From Gnetum montanum (Eukaryota > Streptophyta > Gnetopsida > Gnetales > Gnetaceae), in contig MNCI01010021.1 in the NCBI GenBank assembly GCA_015680685.1, positions 274,460 through 338,459 on the forward strand: a DNA stretch of 64,000 nt, written 5' to 3'. Below the pieces are notes generated by a model that was not told the origin of the DNA, ran no database searches, and saw nothing but the letters and a program-made list of their open reading frames with translations. Of this stretch, positions 11,629-21,350 are shown piece by piece. The position numbers were made by a program, and so were the translations under genes. Within the stretch, counting starts at the first letter, position 1. Each line of letters opens with the position of its first letter.

Positions 11629-12453
11629 TTAAGGAAAGTCAAAAGGATTAGGTCTCCTTAAAGAAAATTTCCTTCTTCCATTCTTTTTTCTCTTCTTCAC
11701 CTTCTTTTTCTTGGTGTTTAGAAGAATACCACTTAGCTTCCTTTTGCCATCATCACAATGTTGATTATCTTCATGTTGCTCATCCATTTCATATCTAGGA
11801 CAATCAAGGTCATAAACACCTTTGACAAATTCATCCTTGTCATAGTTCATAGAAAACATCTCAAATTTCTGAAAAATAATATCATTATCAATATCTTCAC
11901 CAACATCAATGATGACTTTTCTACTATGATTACCACCATAGCCATCATTATTCAATACAAAATCCAATTCATTACCATCATTATCTTTGCTCTCACTAAC
12001 ATTGACATCAAAATTGACATTGCTCTCATCATTTACAACATGATGGATAATTTCATCATAATCACCATAATGATCATGATTCTCATCATCAAAATTGAAC
12101 AAATATCTACCAAGTTGAAGTGAAAAACTAGCATCGATTACACTAACTTCAACATGAGAGACATTACTACCATCAACAAGGTAAAGCTCACACTTACTTA
12201 CCTCTTCATGGCTTCTCCCATCCATCTTTGGTTCAACTTGATCTTTAACATATGGCTGTCCAATCTTATCAAATCTTGAAGGTTCAAGATCCCAACTAGG
12301 AGTTCCTGATTCCAATGGCTTCTCCTCTTCAAAGGAATCATCAAAAAGCTCTTCATCCCATTTTGGAGGTACTAACTCAAAAGGTAAACTCTTATCCATG
12401 GATTTAACATTAGATTCATCAAAAAAACCATCAAATAAATCATTCTTCCACAT
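11629..12453 (-). CDS. G1 second reading frame: acidic protein with basic tail, unknown function
   Basis: An uninterrupted 274-codon frame, notable among decayed neighbours. I do not recognise the family. The first two thirds are very rich in Asp, Glu and Asn (runs such as FDDENHDHYGDYDE). The last 40 residues are strongly basic (KKKKVKKRKKNGRRK), resembling a nuclear-localisation or nucleic-acid-binding tail. No protease, RT or zinc-knuckle motif is seen. It follows the gag of G1 on the same strand. It may be a late gag-like product of a non-autonomous element. The open frame on the other strand at 11758-12123 is a shadow of this biased sequence. The start chosen is the first Met of the open frame; the true frame may begin further upstream. 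Confidence 0.45.
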   Translation of the reverse strand: MWKNDLFDGFFDESNVKSMDKSLPFELVPPKWDEELFDDSFEEEKPLESGTPSWDLEPSRFDKIGQPYVKDQVEPKMDGRSHEEVSKCELYLVDGSNVSHVEVSVIDASFSLQLGRYLFNFDDENHDHYGDYDEIIHHVVNDESNVNFDVNVSESKDNDGNELDFVLNNDGYGGNHSRKVIIDVGEDIDNDIIFQKFEMFSMNYDKDEFVKGVYDLDCPRYEMDEQHEDNQHCDDGKRKLSGILLNTKKKKVKKRKKNGRRKFSLRRPNPFDFP

Positions 12454-13180
12454 ACCTTATCTAGAAGACTCACCTATCTTCCATGAGATAACCTCAACTT
12501 GGTTTAGAATCTACTTTCCATTGCCACAAGGTATAGAAAAATTGCAAAAAGTATGAGAATCATACCTTCTAGTGATGCTCTTGACCCTTCTTAGAGAAGT
12601 CCCTTGATCTTGGCCTTTGTTTTGGCTTTGATCCTTCACCCTCCATGATTCATGAGATAGAAACTCTCCTTGATTAGTATCATATAACATCATGGACCTT
12701 GAATATCTCTTGGTCTTTTTGATAAAGATCTTATTTTCCTTTCTTGAAACCTTGGAATATTAAGCATTCCCTTGCATTCCCTTGCTTAATAAGAGATACT
12801 TAAGAACTCCTTTTCTCATTGACCTCTACTTCATCAGACCTTACATCTTCTTCCTGATTTCCTTGATTAACATTTACATTTTCCATTAAAATGCAAGAAT
12901 TAATTTCTATTACATCTTTAATTACAAGAGGTCTACCTTCATTGGAGGATTCTTCCTTTTCTAAGATTTGAAGTTCCTTGCTCTTGGAAACATTTTGCTT
13001 ATTACACTCCCATTATTTGCATCCCTTTTCATCATAATTGAACCATTGAAGGTTGGAGGCATAGCCATTTCCTTGACCATTTCCATTCTTAGAGTAGTCT
13101 TTCTTGGAATCTTGGCCCCCCTTTAACTTCTCATGCTTCTCATTAGTCTCTTCCTTGGCATTTTCATTCTCCTTGGCTCC
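12454..13180 (-). pseudogene. G1 gag, C-terminal part, separated by the T1 insertion
   Basis: Continuation, in minus sense, of the gag that starts at 33351. The Lys/Glu-rich tail at 32390-32480 (SKGKKSKAFESEN) resumes here after T1 (KENENAKEETNEKHEKLKGG at 13070-13170). A single Cys-containing block (WFNYDEKGCK) near 13035 may be a relic of a zinc knuckle. Several stops occur. The T1 insertion point is flanked by a 5-bp duplication, which confirms that the two halves were once one gene. Confidence 0.55.
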
Positions 13181-13185
13181 ATTCT
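13181..13185. repeat. T1 target-site duplication, left copy (ATTCT)
   Basis: ATTCT immediately left of the T1 left LTR. It is identical to 32383-32387, immediately right of the T1 right LTR. A 5-bp duplication is standard for Ty3/gypsy integrases. Confidence 0.85.
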
Positions 13186-15111
13186 TCTACTGCCTAAAAT
13201 TGTTGGTGCTTGGCTGGAATGAAAAAGGCACCGAGAGATCTGCAAACAGACACAGAAGACCCTACCTTTGCTTGAGGTAGAACTGGGACTGACAAAGGTA
13301 GAGTACCTTGGGTGGTCCACATGCGGATCAGACAAGGATTTCCCTAGACGTATGCCAATGTGCAATACACTGGGTTATATGTAAACGACATAATAAATGT
13401 AAACCGGAACACAAACATGCAGGAATGTGAACAAGCGGTAAACAAGAACGAACAAAAACTGTAACAAATCTTAGCCAAAAATGCAAGAACGAATGAGAAC
13501 TATAACAAATCTTGGCAAAAAATGCAGCAATATTATTGCATAATGAAAATTACAATGCACCGGTCTAGATGCAGTTGTGGATCTAACACAAGGCGGACGA
13601 AGAGCCCCGGTGGATGCGGAGGGGTGATGGTATGATGGTTTGGGTTGTAGGCACAGCGTGAAGACTGTATGCTTAGCATGTGGGGTAGAAGTCCAGCATG
13701 TAGGGTGAGTGTTCTGGACGTTCTCAGTGTGGATTCTCTAATTTTTTTGCCAAGATTCCTTAATTTTCCCTCCAACCCTGATCTGGTCAAAAATCCTGGT
13801 TTTTGTACAAGTTTGGGCATTAAATTCAGATCTAAGATAGGGATTGGCTATGGGATGCTGGAATTTTGGATCAGGTGACATGTGGAGCATTGACCAGGTG
13901 CAAAAGAATGAAGCTTTACAAGTGTGCAGCATGCCAACGTGTACATGCTGGGCATATACACCCCACACACTAGACAACATGTGGGCAAGCATAAAGATTT
14001 TTTGACCAAATTTCGAACTGTGATGCCAACTTTTATCATGGATCTAGATGCTTGATGTCTTGAGGATGCTGCCTATCGATTTTGGGCTCATTTGACCCTG
14101 ATTTGATAGGGCTTTAGGCGGTTCCAAGAGTGTACGCGCTGGGCGTACATGCTGGGCATGCAGGCCAGTGTGTGGGCATGAAAACTATATTTTTGGAGCC
14201 TAATCTTGTACACTGGAGTTGGATCCTTGTTACCTAAGTGTTTTTGGTTCTCTAGGGTATCCGAGGGCTCATTTTGGCTTCATTTTGATTGAGTTTTGGG
14301 CATGTTTCTAGTGTGCACGCTGTGTTGTATGCCAGGTGTGCACGCTGGGCATGCAAGGCCAAGAATAACCCTTCTAATGCCAAAAATTGATGTCTCTGGA
14401 GCTTGTGGACTTGTAGATTCATTGGCCATGCCTTGAGAGTTGACTCCATGTCAAAATCTTACCTAAAATGCCCAATCAACCTTGTTCAAAGTGGTGCATG
14501 CTGGGCTGCACGCTGGGCATGTAGGCCAGCATACAGGCATGAAACTACCATTTTTAAAGGTTAAAATTTGATTTTTGGAAGCCTAGGATGATGCTTGATG
14601 GTTTCCCTACCTCTGGGAGTTGATTGCCTATGAAGGCCATGGTCTAAGTGCCTGTTTTGGACTGTTTATGATGGTACACACTGGGTGTTGACGCTGGGCA
14701 TGCAGGCCAGCGTGCAGGCATGAAAACCCATCACTTGGAGTCAAAAACATGATTTTCCAGAGCCTAAGAGCTGTTGGGGACCTTGGGGAAGGTCTTGGGT
14801 GGTCCAGACCTTCAATTCTGGCATGTTTGGAGCAGTTTTTGGAACTCAACAGTTACTGCACGCTGAGCATGCAAGCCTATGTGCAAGAAGTATATTTAGT
14901 TAAAACAAAGTGCTTTGAGTTTAAAATTTGCAATCCTTGTTGCTAGATGTTGATGTAGTCTCCAATGGATCTTAGGAAACTTTTAGTTGCTTGATTCGAC
15001 TCCATTCGATGTTGTTTATGAAGTTCGCAAGTCTCAGTCATGTTGGGAAGCATCATGACTGAGCTTGATTCTTGTTTGAAAGTGCCGGGCCTACATTTTT
15101 GTGGTGTTTCA
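13186..15111 (-). repeat. T1 3' LTR (left copy, 1926 bp)
   Basis: Direct repeat of 30454-32382. In minus sense it starts TGAAACACC (15111 leftwards) and ends GCAGTAGA, where the partner has GCAGTACA; one terminal base has mutated. It contains degenerate modules about 170-190 bp apart, each with a core like CGCTGGGCATGCAGGCC, near 14150, 14345, 14505, 14690 and 14855. The open frames inside it are not credible genes, being unrelated to each other and set by LTR sequence. Confidence 0.88.
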
Positions 15112-16243
15112 TTGGCCCTTCTTTGTTGATTCTTGGAGGAATCAACCCGAGAGGCATCGACAAAGAAGTACAAAACACGACAAGTGAACTGGTAGCAAGC
15201 ATTATCCTTTGGCACTTGGCCAGATGTCATCGCACTGTGTTCAGAGTACATGGGTGTAGGAAACAAGGTTTTAAGATGGGTAGGTAGATGTTTGTAACTG
15301 TGGGATTGGGAATTGATCAAGGAATTGTGCTGACATGGGAGAAGAGTGTTCGTCTTGTGCAAGCAAGTCATGTTGTTCCTTGCCGATGGCGAATATTTGG
15401 TAGACTTTGAACCAAGGCATGAGGAATATGTCCTTTGGAGGAACGAGACTCTTGTATCATGTTTGAGAGAACTCATTATTGCAACCAAAACCATGGGATG
15501 GGGTGATGCATTCTTTGGAGAAACAAGACCCTTGTGGAGTGTCTAAGGGAACCCATTGTCTGACAGCCAAAACCACGCAGTGAGGTGAAACATGATGATG
15601 TGAGACACGAGTACTTCTTTCCAAGACAACTGCCTTCCCACCTGGGGCTTGTATGGGAAGTGCCAAGGGTCTTGTGGTTTATTTTGCCCTTTGTGCTTTC
15701 ATCTTTTCCCTTTTTTTGGAAAGAGCTTTCTTTCAATTTTGCACTCATGCTCATGAGCTGTGTTGTGTGTTGCGACTGCTTGAGAATGTCACAGTGTGTA
15801 ATAGTGTGCTCAAAGTTTTGGGGTGTACTAGTGTATCTAGGAACTATAACCGGGTAGGAAAGGGAACGAGAGTGTTGGGGAAATGGAGACTATATTGGGG
15901 ACTAGAAATGTACTTTTGAATATATTGATTAACCTGGTTGTGTGCATTAAAAACAATGTGGAACCTTGTCACCGTGATGAAGTGTATCTGTGTACGACCA
16001 CCACTAGGTGTCATCCTATAAACACAACTCCAAGAAGATAAGAAAACCACAAGTGAATGAGTTAGCAAATACTTTAGACAAGAATGTGGCCGATGCAAAT
16101 GGAGGCACCATGTGTAAGTTAAGGTAAACAAAATGAGCAGCAATATTGTTGTCAGAGCTGATGTGATAAATGATGTGGTAGGAGTTCTCAAAGAAATGTC
16201 AGGAATCTTAACGTCAGATGAATGTGCCAAAGATGCTCTTGCT
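15112..16243 (-). other. T1 3' untranslated region with polypurine tract
   Basis: In minus sense the bases next to the LTR read CAAAGAAGGGCCAA (15112-15125), a plausible polypurine primer. The matching junction occurs at 62568 (GAGAGGGGCCAA). Imperfect direct repeats of about 95 bp lie near 15400-15610 (repeated 'ttggag(g/a)aa.(g/c)aagac.cttgt' blocks). The segment 16010-16060 matches 63368-63410 of T3. No gene is seen; short open frames on both strands lack family resemblance. Confidence 0.55.
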
Positions 16244-16510
16244 AGTTTATGGTCTTAGCGAACTGTCGTGTATTAGTTTTACATCATAACCCATTGAACA
16301 TTGTCAGTTTATCGTCGTAGCAGATGGTGCGATGCTAGTTTATAGTCATAGCAGACTCTGGTAAATGAGTGTGACAATTTAACGTCATGTCGGATAGAGC
16401 TCTGTGGGGTTGGTTTATCGTCATGACTCTAGGATGTATCTGTGGTGTTAGTTTTGAGTCATAACCTAGGATAGGTCTGTGGTATCAGTTTACCATCATG
16501 ATGCTAGGAA
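16244..16510. repeat. T1 degenerate array, core AGTTTAtcGTCAT, 3' UTR copy
   Basis: About eight units spaced 31-40 bp (cores at 16244, 16275, 16306, 16337, 16377, 16412, 16450 and 16488), each resembling AGTTTATCGTCATAGCAGA. The same core recurs at 25586-25690 and, more diverged, at 20161-20220. Tandem repeats in the 3' UTR are known for Ogre/Tat elements. Confidence 0.65.
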
Positions 16511-16534
16511 GAAGACATACCTTAAGATCATCAG

Positions 16535-17640
16535 ACGTAGAATGGTTTTAGGTACACATGATTCATGGGATTGGCCAATTCATTTCCATTCATGTCTGCT
16601 AGTTTGAACGCTTTGTTACCATACACTTTGGTGACCAAGTAAGGCCCTTCCCAATTGGCTGAGAACTTATCCGCATGTTCATGTACCACCTGAAGTACAA
16701 GGTCTCTCTCTTTGATTGGATGCTTATGGATGTCATGCTGATGGCGTCATCATTGTTGCTTCTGGTACCACTCAATTTGATCCAGTGTTCATGTGCATTC
16801 TTCTTCTACTGAGTCGAGGTCAACAGTACGCAACTGATTTTTTTGACCTTCATCGAGGAGTTCGGATAGTGTGGTCCTTAAGGATGGTACCTACAACTCC
16901 AGAGGTAAAATAGCTTCTGAACCATAAACAAGACTATATGGTATTTTACCTGTGGATGTCCTATGCGTTGTTCTGTATGCCTATAGCGCATAAACTAGCT
17001 GCTCGTGCCATCTTCGCTTGCTTTGATGAAGCATTTTCTTGAGCACCATGATGAAATTTTTATTTGTGGCTTCTGCTTGTCCGTTGCTTTGAGGATAGTA
17101 AGGTGATGAAAATGAGTGTTTAATACCTAGGCTTTCATAGAATGTTTTTGTTTCAATACTGCTGAATTGTGGCCCGTTGTTAGTGATGATAGTCATCGGG
17201 ATGCCAAAACGAGTCACAATGTTTTCGAGGATAAAGTTGCATACTTGTTTTGATGTGGTCTTTCTAAGAGGAATAGCTTCTACCCATTTCGTGAAGTATT
17301 CATTTGTGGTTATGATGAAGCTATGCCTCACTGAAGATGGGGGAGTTATTGATCCAATGATGTCTAATCCCCATTTTTGGAAAGGCCATGTGATTTGAGC
17401 TGTATGCAACTCATTGGGTGGAACATGTATAAGATTACCATGCTTTTGACATGTATTGCATGTTTTGACTTTGGAGAAACAGTTGTATTCCATATGTGGC
17501 CAATAGTACCTTAAGCATCTTATTTTGGTTGCCATTGCTTTGGGAGCTATGTGCCCTCCGCAGAGTCCCTCATGAACTTGATCCACGACGGTTTGGGCAT
17601 TGGTGCTATTAACGCATACCAGTAAAATGCCCTCATAGGA
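16535..17640 (-). pseudogene. T1 integrase (decayed, one catalytic Asp changed)
   Basis: A zinc region (HEGLCGGHI .. CNTCQKHG) is followed by the DDE core and a C-terminal part ending NHVYLKPFYV near 16535. The core has LDIIG near 17366, ITNNGPQF near 17175 and GQAEATNK near 17075. The family has Asp-Asn-Gly in the second block; here the codon at 17179-17181 is Asn, so the second catalytic Asp is lost. The plus-strand base concerned sits before AG, a CHG site if it was C. One stop at about 16983 separates the core from the C-terminal part; the frame continues to the right into a linker with HEGLCGG. Otherwise it is well kept, arguing for a fairly young copy. Confidence 0.85.
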
Positions 17641-18300
17641 TCTATGACATAACGTGTCTCCTACTAGTGTATATTACCGAGAGTGTTTTTGCATCACGTC
17701 CTTCTATGCATTCGTTAGATGTTGAGGTGGTTCACCATGCAAAAGGTACTCTTTGATGTCATCGTAGCACTCTACGGCATGTGTCGTGCTAACAGATGCT
17801 ATGGGAAGTTCATCGGGAGCGTCAGTTATGGGCTTGTTGCAGCTCATGATGGAATTAGACAATGCATGAAACATGTCCGATGAGATGTTTAGAGCTAAAG
17901 TGGCTAATGCGTATGCGATGGTATTATCATTTCTAGGCACATGTTGTAGTTCTATATTTATAAATTGTTTTAGTTAGTACTTCGTCAAGTCATAGTAGGG
18001 TTGTAGATGAGATGCTTTGCATGTGTAAACTTCTTTAACTTGGTTTATGATTAACTGTGAGTTGCCTCTGACTACGAGACGTGTGATGTTTGAAGCTTGT
18101 GCTACCATAAGGCCTCTGAGGAGACCTTCATACTCTGCTGTGTTATTGGTACAAGGAAAGTTAAATCGGTAAGCGAAGGGTTGGATCTCCCTAGAGGGAT
18201 ATGTGATAATGGCAGTAGCACTTCCACCCTGGGAGGTGGATGCTCCATTGAAGTTTAATATCGCATCATAGTTATCGGGCACTATGTCAACTGTGCTTAC
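17641..18300 (-). pseudogene. T1 second RNase H (archaeal-type, Tat/Ogre mark) and linker
   Basis: The sequence ILNFNGAS..GGSATAII, then TNNTAEYEGLLRGL, then VVRGNSQLIINQV, and a distal MPRNDNTIAYALATLA block near 17930, is the second RNase H found between RNase H and integrase in Tat/Ogre elements. Two catalytic Asp positions read Asn: codon 18247-18249 (family FDGA) and codon 18061-18063 (family GDSQ). In both the changed base is a CpG to TpG change on the plus strand. The Glu of AEYEGL is kept. A stop lies near 17974. The linker 17641-17900 leads into integrase. Confidence 0.8.
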
Positions 18301-19715
18301 GTTTTGATTTGGGAATTCTAGATTAATCGTTGCTTGATCTTGTGTTGGTGATGCGGTCATCTGATTGACTATATCTTGACATTTGATGGATGATTGGGCT
18401 ATGTAATGTAGGTCAAACTCAACAATCATTGCCTTCCATTGAGCTATCTTGCTTGATTTGTACATGTTGTTTGTGATAGCTCTGAGCACGTTGTCTTTAC
18501 AGATGATATTTACTTGGTTACGGAAGAGATAATGTCGCCATTTCTTTAAAGAAAAGGCGAGGGCAAGGCATGATCTTTCCACGTCATTGTAATGTTGTTC
18601 ATGGGCTATTAATGCATGGCTCAAGTAGTAAATAGGAACTTTGGTTCCATCATCTCGTTTCTGGTAAAGCATAGACGCGACTGATGAATCCGATGTGGCA
18701 AGGTAGATGTAGAACGATCTATCATTTTGAGGCAGGTAAACAATCAATAATTGAGTCAGTGCTATTTTGATATTATCAAAAGCTTCTTGGCATTGTGGGG
18801 TCCATCAAAAATGTACACTTTTGTGTAGCAAATGGTTCATGGGTCTCAACTTATCGGTCAGTTTTTCAATAAAGCGTCTAATGAATTGTAATCTACCTTG
18901 TAGGCCTCAAAGCTCGGTAAGGTTGCTTGGCGACTGCAAGTTTGTGATAGCCTTCACCTTATCGGGGTCTACACGAATTCTTGCTTCTGACACTATGAAT
19001 CCAAGCATTTTTCCTGATTTGACCCCAAAGATGCATTTTTTGGGTTTAGTCTAAGCTCATATTTTAAACAACGCTTAAGCACCAAGTACAGGTCTTGTAT
19101 GTGTTGCTCTTGTGTCTTTGATTTAATCGCTATATCTTCTACGTAATCGTTGAACGAGTGAAGAAGGTAATCATCAAAGATGAAGGTCATCGCCCATTGA
19201 TATGTAGCACCAGCATTCTTTAAACCGAAGGGCATCATCGTATAACAAAACATTTCCCATGGTGTCATGAAGGTTGTTCTAAGTTGATGTTCAGGGTTAA
19301 TTTGGATCTGGTTATATCCCGAGAAGCCATCCATAAAGGATAACAGTGCATGCCTAGCAGTTGAATCAACTAGTTGATCAATACTAGGTAGAGGGAAGTC
19401 ATCTTTTATGGTCGACAAGTTGAGGTCCCGGAAGTCAATGTATAGGCAAATGCTTCCGTTCTTCTTTGGGACAATGACCATGTTGGATACCCAGTCAGTG
19501 TAGTCAATAGCCCGAATGAAACCAGCTTGATAAAGTTTGGTGATCTCATTGCGAACTACCAACGCTACTTTAGGCTTAACCTTACGTGCCTTCTGTTTCA
19601 TTGGTCTTAGTTTTGGGTTGAGTATGATGTTATGCTGGACTATTCGAGGGTCCAACCCAGGCATGTTAGTGTAAGACCAAGCGAATGCTTTGATGTTGCT
19701 TATTAACACTTTCAC
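18301..19715 (-). pseudogene. T1 reverse transcriptase and first RNase H (frameshifted)
   Basis: RT blocks in order: WVSNMVIVPKKNGS (about 19490), LYIDFRDLNLST, LSFMDGFSGYNQIQI (about 19330) and MMPFGLKNAGATYQ (about 19220). The active site near 19140 reads YVEDIAIKS where the family has YVDD, so one catalytic Asp is now Glu. The frame breaks near 19000 by a shift and stops, then resumes as RNase H from 18747 (FYIYLATSDSSVASML, IYYLSHALIAHEQHYNDVERSCLALAF). Two open pieces (18993-19715 and 17974-18747) cover most of it. Confidence 0.85.
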
Positions 19716-20045
19716 TATGTCATCGGCAAGTTATGGGTCTAGTAAAGTACTTAATTTTAGTATCTTAACTTCACCGCTTGGCATAGTTATGGGGGTTTTA
19801 GTTAATGGATCTTCGGTGATGTTATCAGCTTCAATATCCAATGATTTCATCATGCTTTGAAAGTGTTCTATCGTTTCCTCTGTTGATGCCATGGAGTTTT
19901 CGTAAGTCGATGTGTCTAAATCAATGGACTTGCTGTTCATCTCCCATTGGATGGGTCTATATGGTCCGTTGATGAACAGTGGTGCGAATAGTTTCTTACT
20001 ATCCATGCTCACCCTTGCCAAGTCATAGAAAAAAACATTAACAAT
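19716..20045 (-). pseudogene. T1 protease-RT linker, N-terminal side of RT
   Basis: Minus-strand coding continuation upstream of RT, with open piece 19731-20021 (LARVSMDSKKLFAPLFINGP). At its start, near 20045, the frame reads PTPIVNVFFYDL after an AG dinucleotide. A similar P-T-P-x-x-N box ends the protease-side exon near 25735. These two boxes bracket the segment that holds the antisense gene and may mark a sense-strand intron or insertion site. Confidence 0.55.
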
Positions 20046-20140
20046 GGGGGTTGGCTAGTTGTTTTATGACACCAAATCAAATATTTAAATGTGCTCGAAG
20101 TATGCTAAAGTTATTTCATTGTCTCACTTGGCCGCGTGGC

Positions 20141-20235
20141 GATTTAAGGCCGTATCTGGCAGTTTAGGGACTTACCGGGCTGTTCGTGGCAGTTTAGGGC
20201 CTTACCGGGCCGTTCGTGGTTCGTTTATGGTTTCT
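20141..20235. repeat. T1 30-bp tandem repeat left of the antisense gene
   Basis: Two 30-bp units, AGTTTAGGGACTTACCGGGC.. and AGTTTAGGGCCTTACCGGGC.., at 20161-20190 and 20191-20220, with a diverged unit before them. The AGTTTA-CGG core resembles the arrays at 16244-16510 and 25400-25715. It stands between the RT-side coding region and the antisense gene. Confidence 0.6.
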
Positions 20236-20751
20236 AGTTGATTATACAATTTTTAATGCTTGTTAAGTATGAAACTATGAGACGAAGAGTATGTACCAAA
20301 GTGCTTAGTTTAGGCAAGGTCTTACATGGGTGATGTTTAGCCTAGTGCATGTTTACATACTCTTCTCTCTATTCTAGGTTTATTTATACTTATTTGTGTT
20401 TAATTAATCATTGTGTTTATTTTTATTTGGAGTAACATGCTTAAAATGTAGATTTCCTAGAGGGTGGGGCAGCGTGAGCAACGTGGGGGTGTATAAACTT
20501 AACTTGAAATAAATGGCAGCAGGCGTAAACTACAAATTTGAGCCACGGAAATCGTGAACTTCTCGGCGTGAACCTCTCAGTGTGATTCAAAGTGACGAGG
20601 AGGTGAAGATTGGGTAATATGGGCAGAGGAAGGTGCAGATATGGTGTGAAGGAGGTAGCAAGGGCAGCACCGATCGGAGCACGACGAGTTGGATAAAAGA
20701 GTTTAGCATGAATCTACGCTCCGGAGAGATCCTCAATGTGCAGGTGGGTTG

Positions 20752-20885
20752 AAACCCCAGCGTGAAGGCCTGCAAACCCCAGCATGAAGGCTTGGTGCAA
20801 ATCCCAGTGTGAAGGTCTACAAACCCCAGCATGAAGGTTTGCAAACCCCAGCATGAAGGGCGACAAACCCAACGTGAAGGCATGG
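20752..20885 (+). repeat. T1 about 22-bp minisatellite (CCCCAGCATGAAGG core)
   Basis: Six imperfect copies with starts near 20755, 20777, 20803, 20824, 20846 and 20869. They lie upstream of the antisense gene. The open frame reading through them (20831-21016) is probably set by the repeat and is not called as a gene. Confidence 0.6.
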
Positions 20886-21169
20886 GCAAGGGGAAGCGGG
20901 TGAGGGACTCGGGGAGGAAGGAGCTAGACTTGACCTTTGCCGAGGAGAGTGAGGCGATGCTCCGATGCCTGCCCAAGCCTATGATGACATCATGGTTTGG
21001 ATTAGTGCATTGGTAGGCCCTAGTTCCCTATCAAAATTTGTATTTTTTTACTATTTTTGGCTATTTGCGTTTAGTTTCCCCTTTTTTTATTTTCGGCGCA
21101 TAGATTTTGTGTGAGATTTGGCCTGTTCTTGTAGCATAGATGTTAGTGTGCAAGAGGGAGGAAAAATGG

Positions 21170-21256
21170 CCAGCATGCAGAGTCTGTACACTCACGTTCC
21201 CAGCGTGCATGGTTTGCACGCTTGCGTTCTCATCGTGCAGGGTCTGCACGTCGAGC
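21170..21256 (+). repeat. T1 CAGCGTGCA-type repeats in antisense gene leader
   Basis: Three imperfect units of about 30-38 bp (AGCATGCAGAGTCTG, AGCGTGCATGGTTTGC, ATCGTGCAGGGTCTGC). The same wording occurs in the T1 LTRs and in the 40-bp array at 29924-30236. It precedes the acceptor site at 21349-21350 of the antisense gene. Confidence 0.45.
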
Positions 21257-21350
21257 ATGAACCCTGAAAAATGTTTTCAAGTGCTGGCCCCAACGTAAAA
21301 CCTATATTATTTTGTATGGCTTACTAATCCTGGTTGTTGAACATGTGCAG

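Noticed and set aside
11758-12123. 121-codon plus-strand frame rich in Ile
   Set aside because: It is the reverse-strand shadow of the acidic G1 frame; Asp/Glu/Asn codons read backwards give Ile/Phe/Ser.
14943-15494. 183-codon minus-strand frame across the T1 LTR edge
   Set aside because: It spans the LTR/3'-UTR junction, has no recognisable motif, and its LTR part is not kept open in the other LTR copy.
20831-21016. Small plus-strand protein upstream of the antisense gene
   Set aside because: The frame is set by the 22-bp minisatellite and has no support beyond it.
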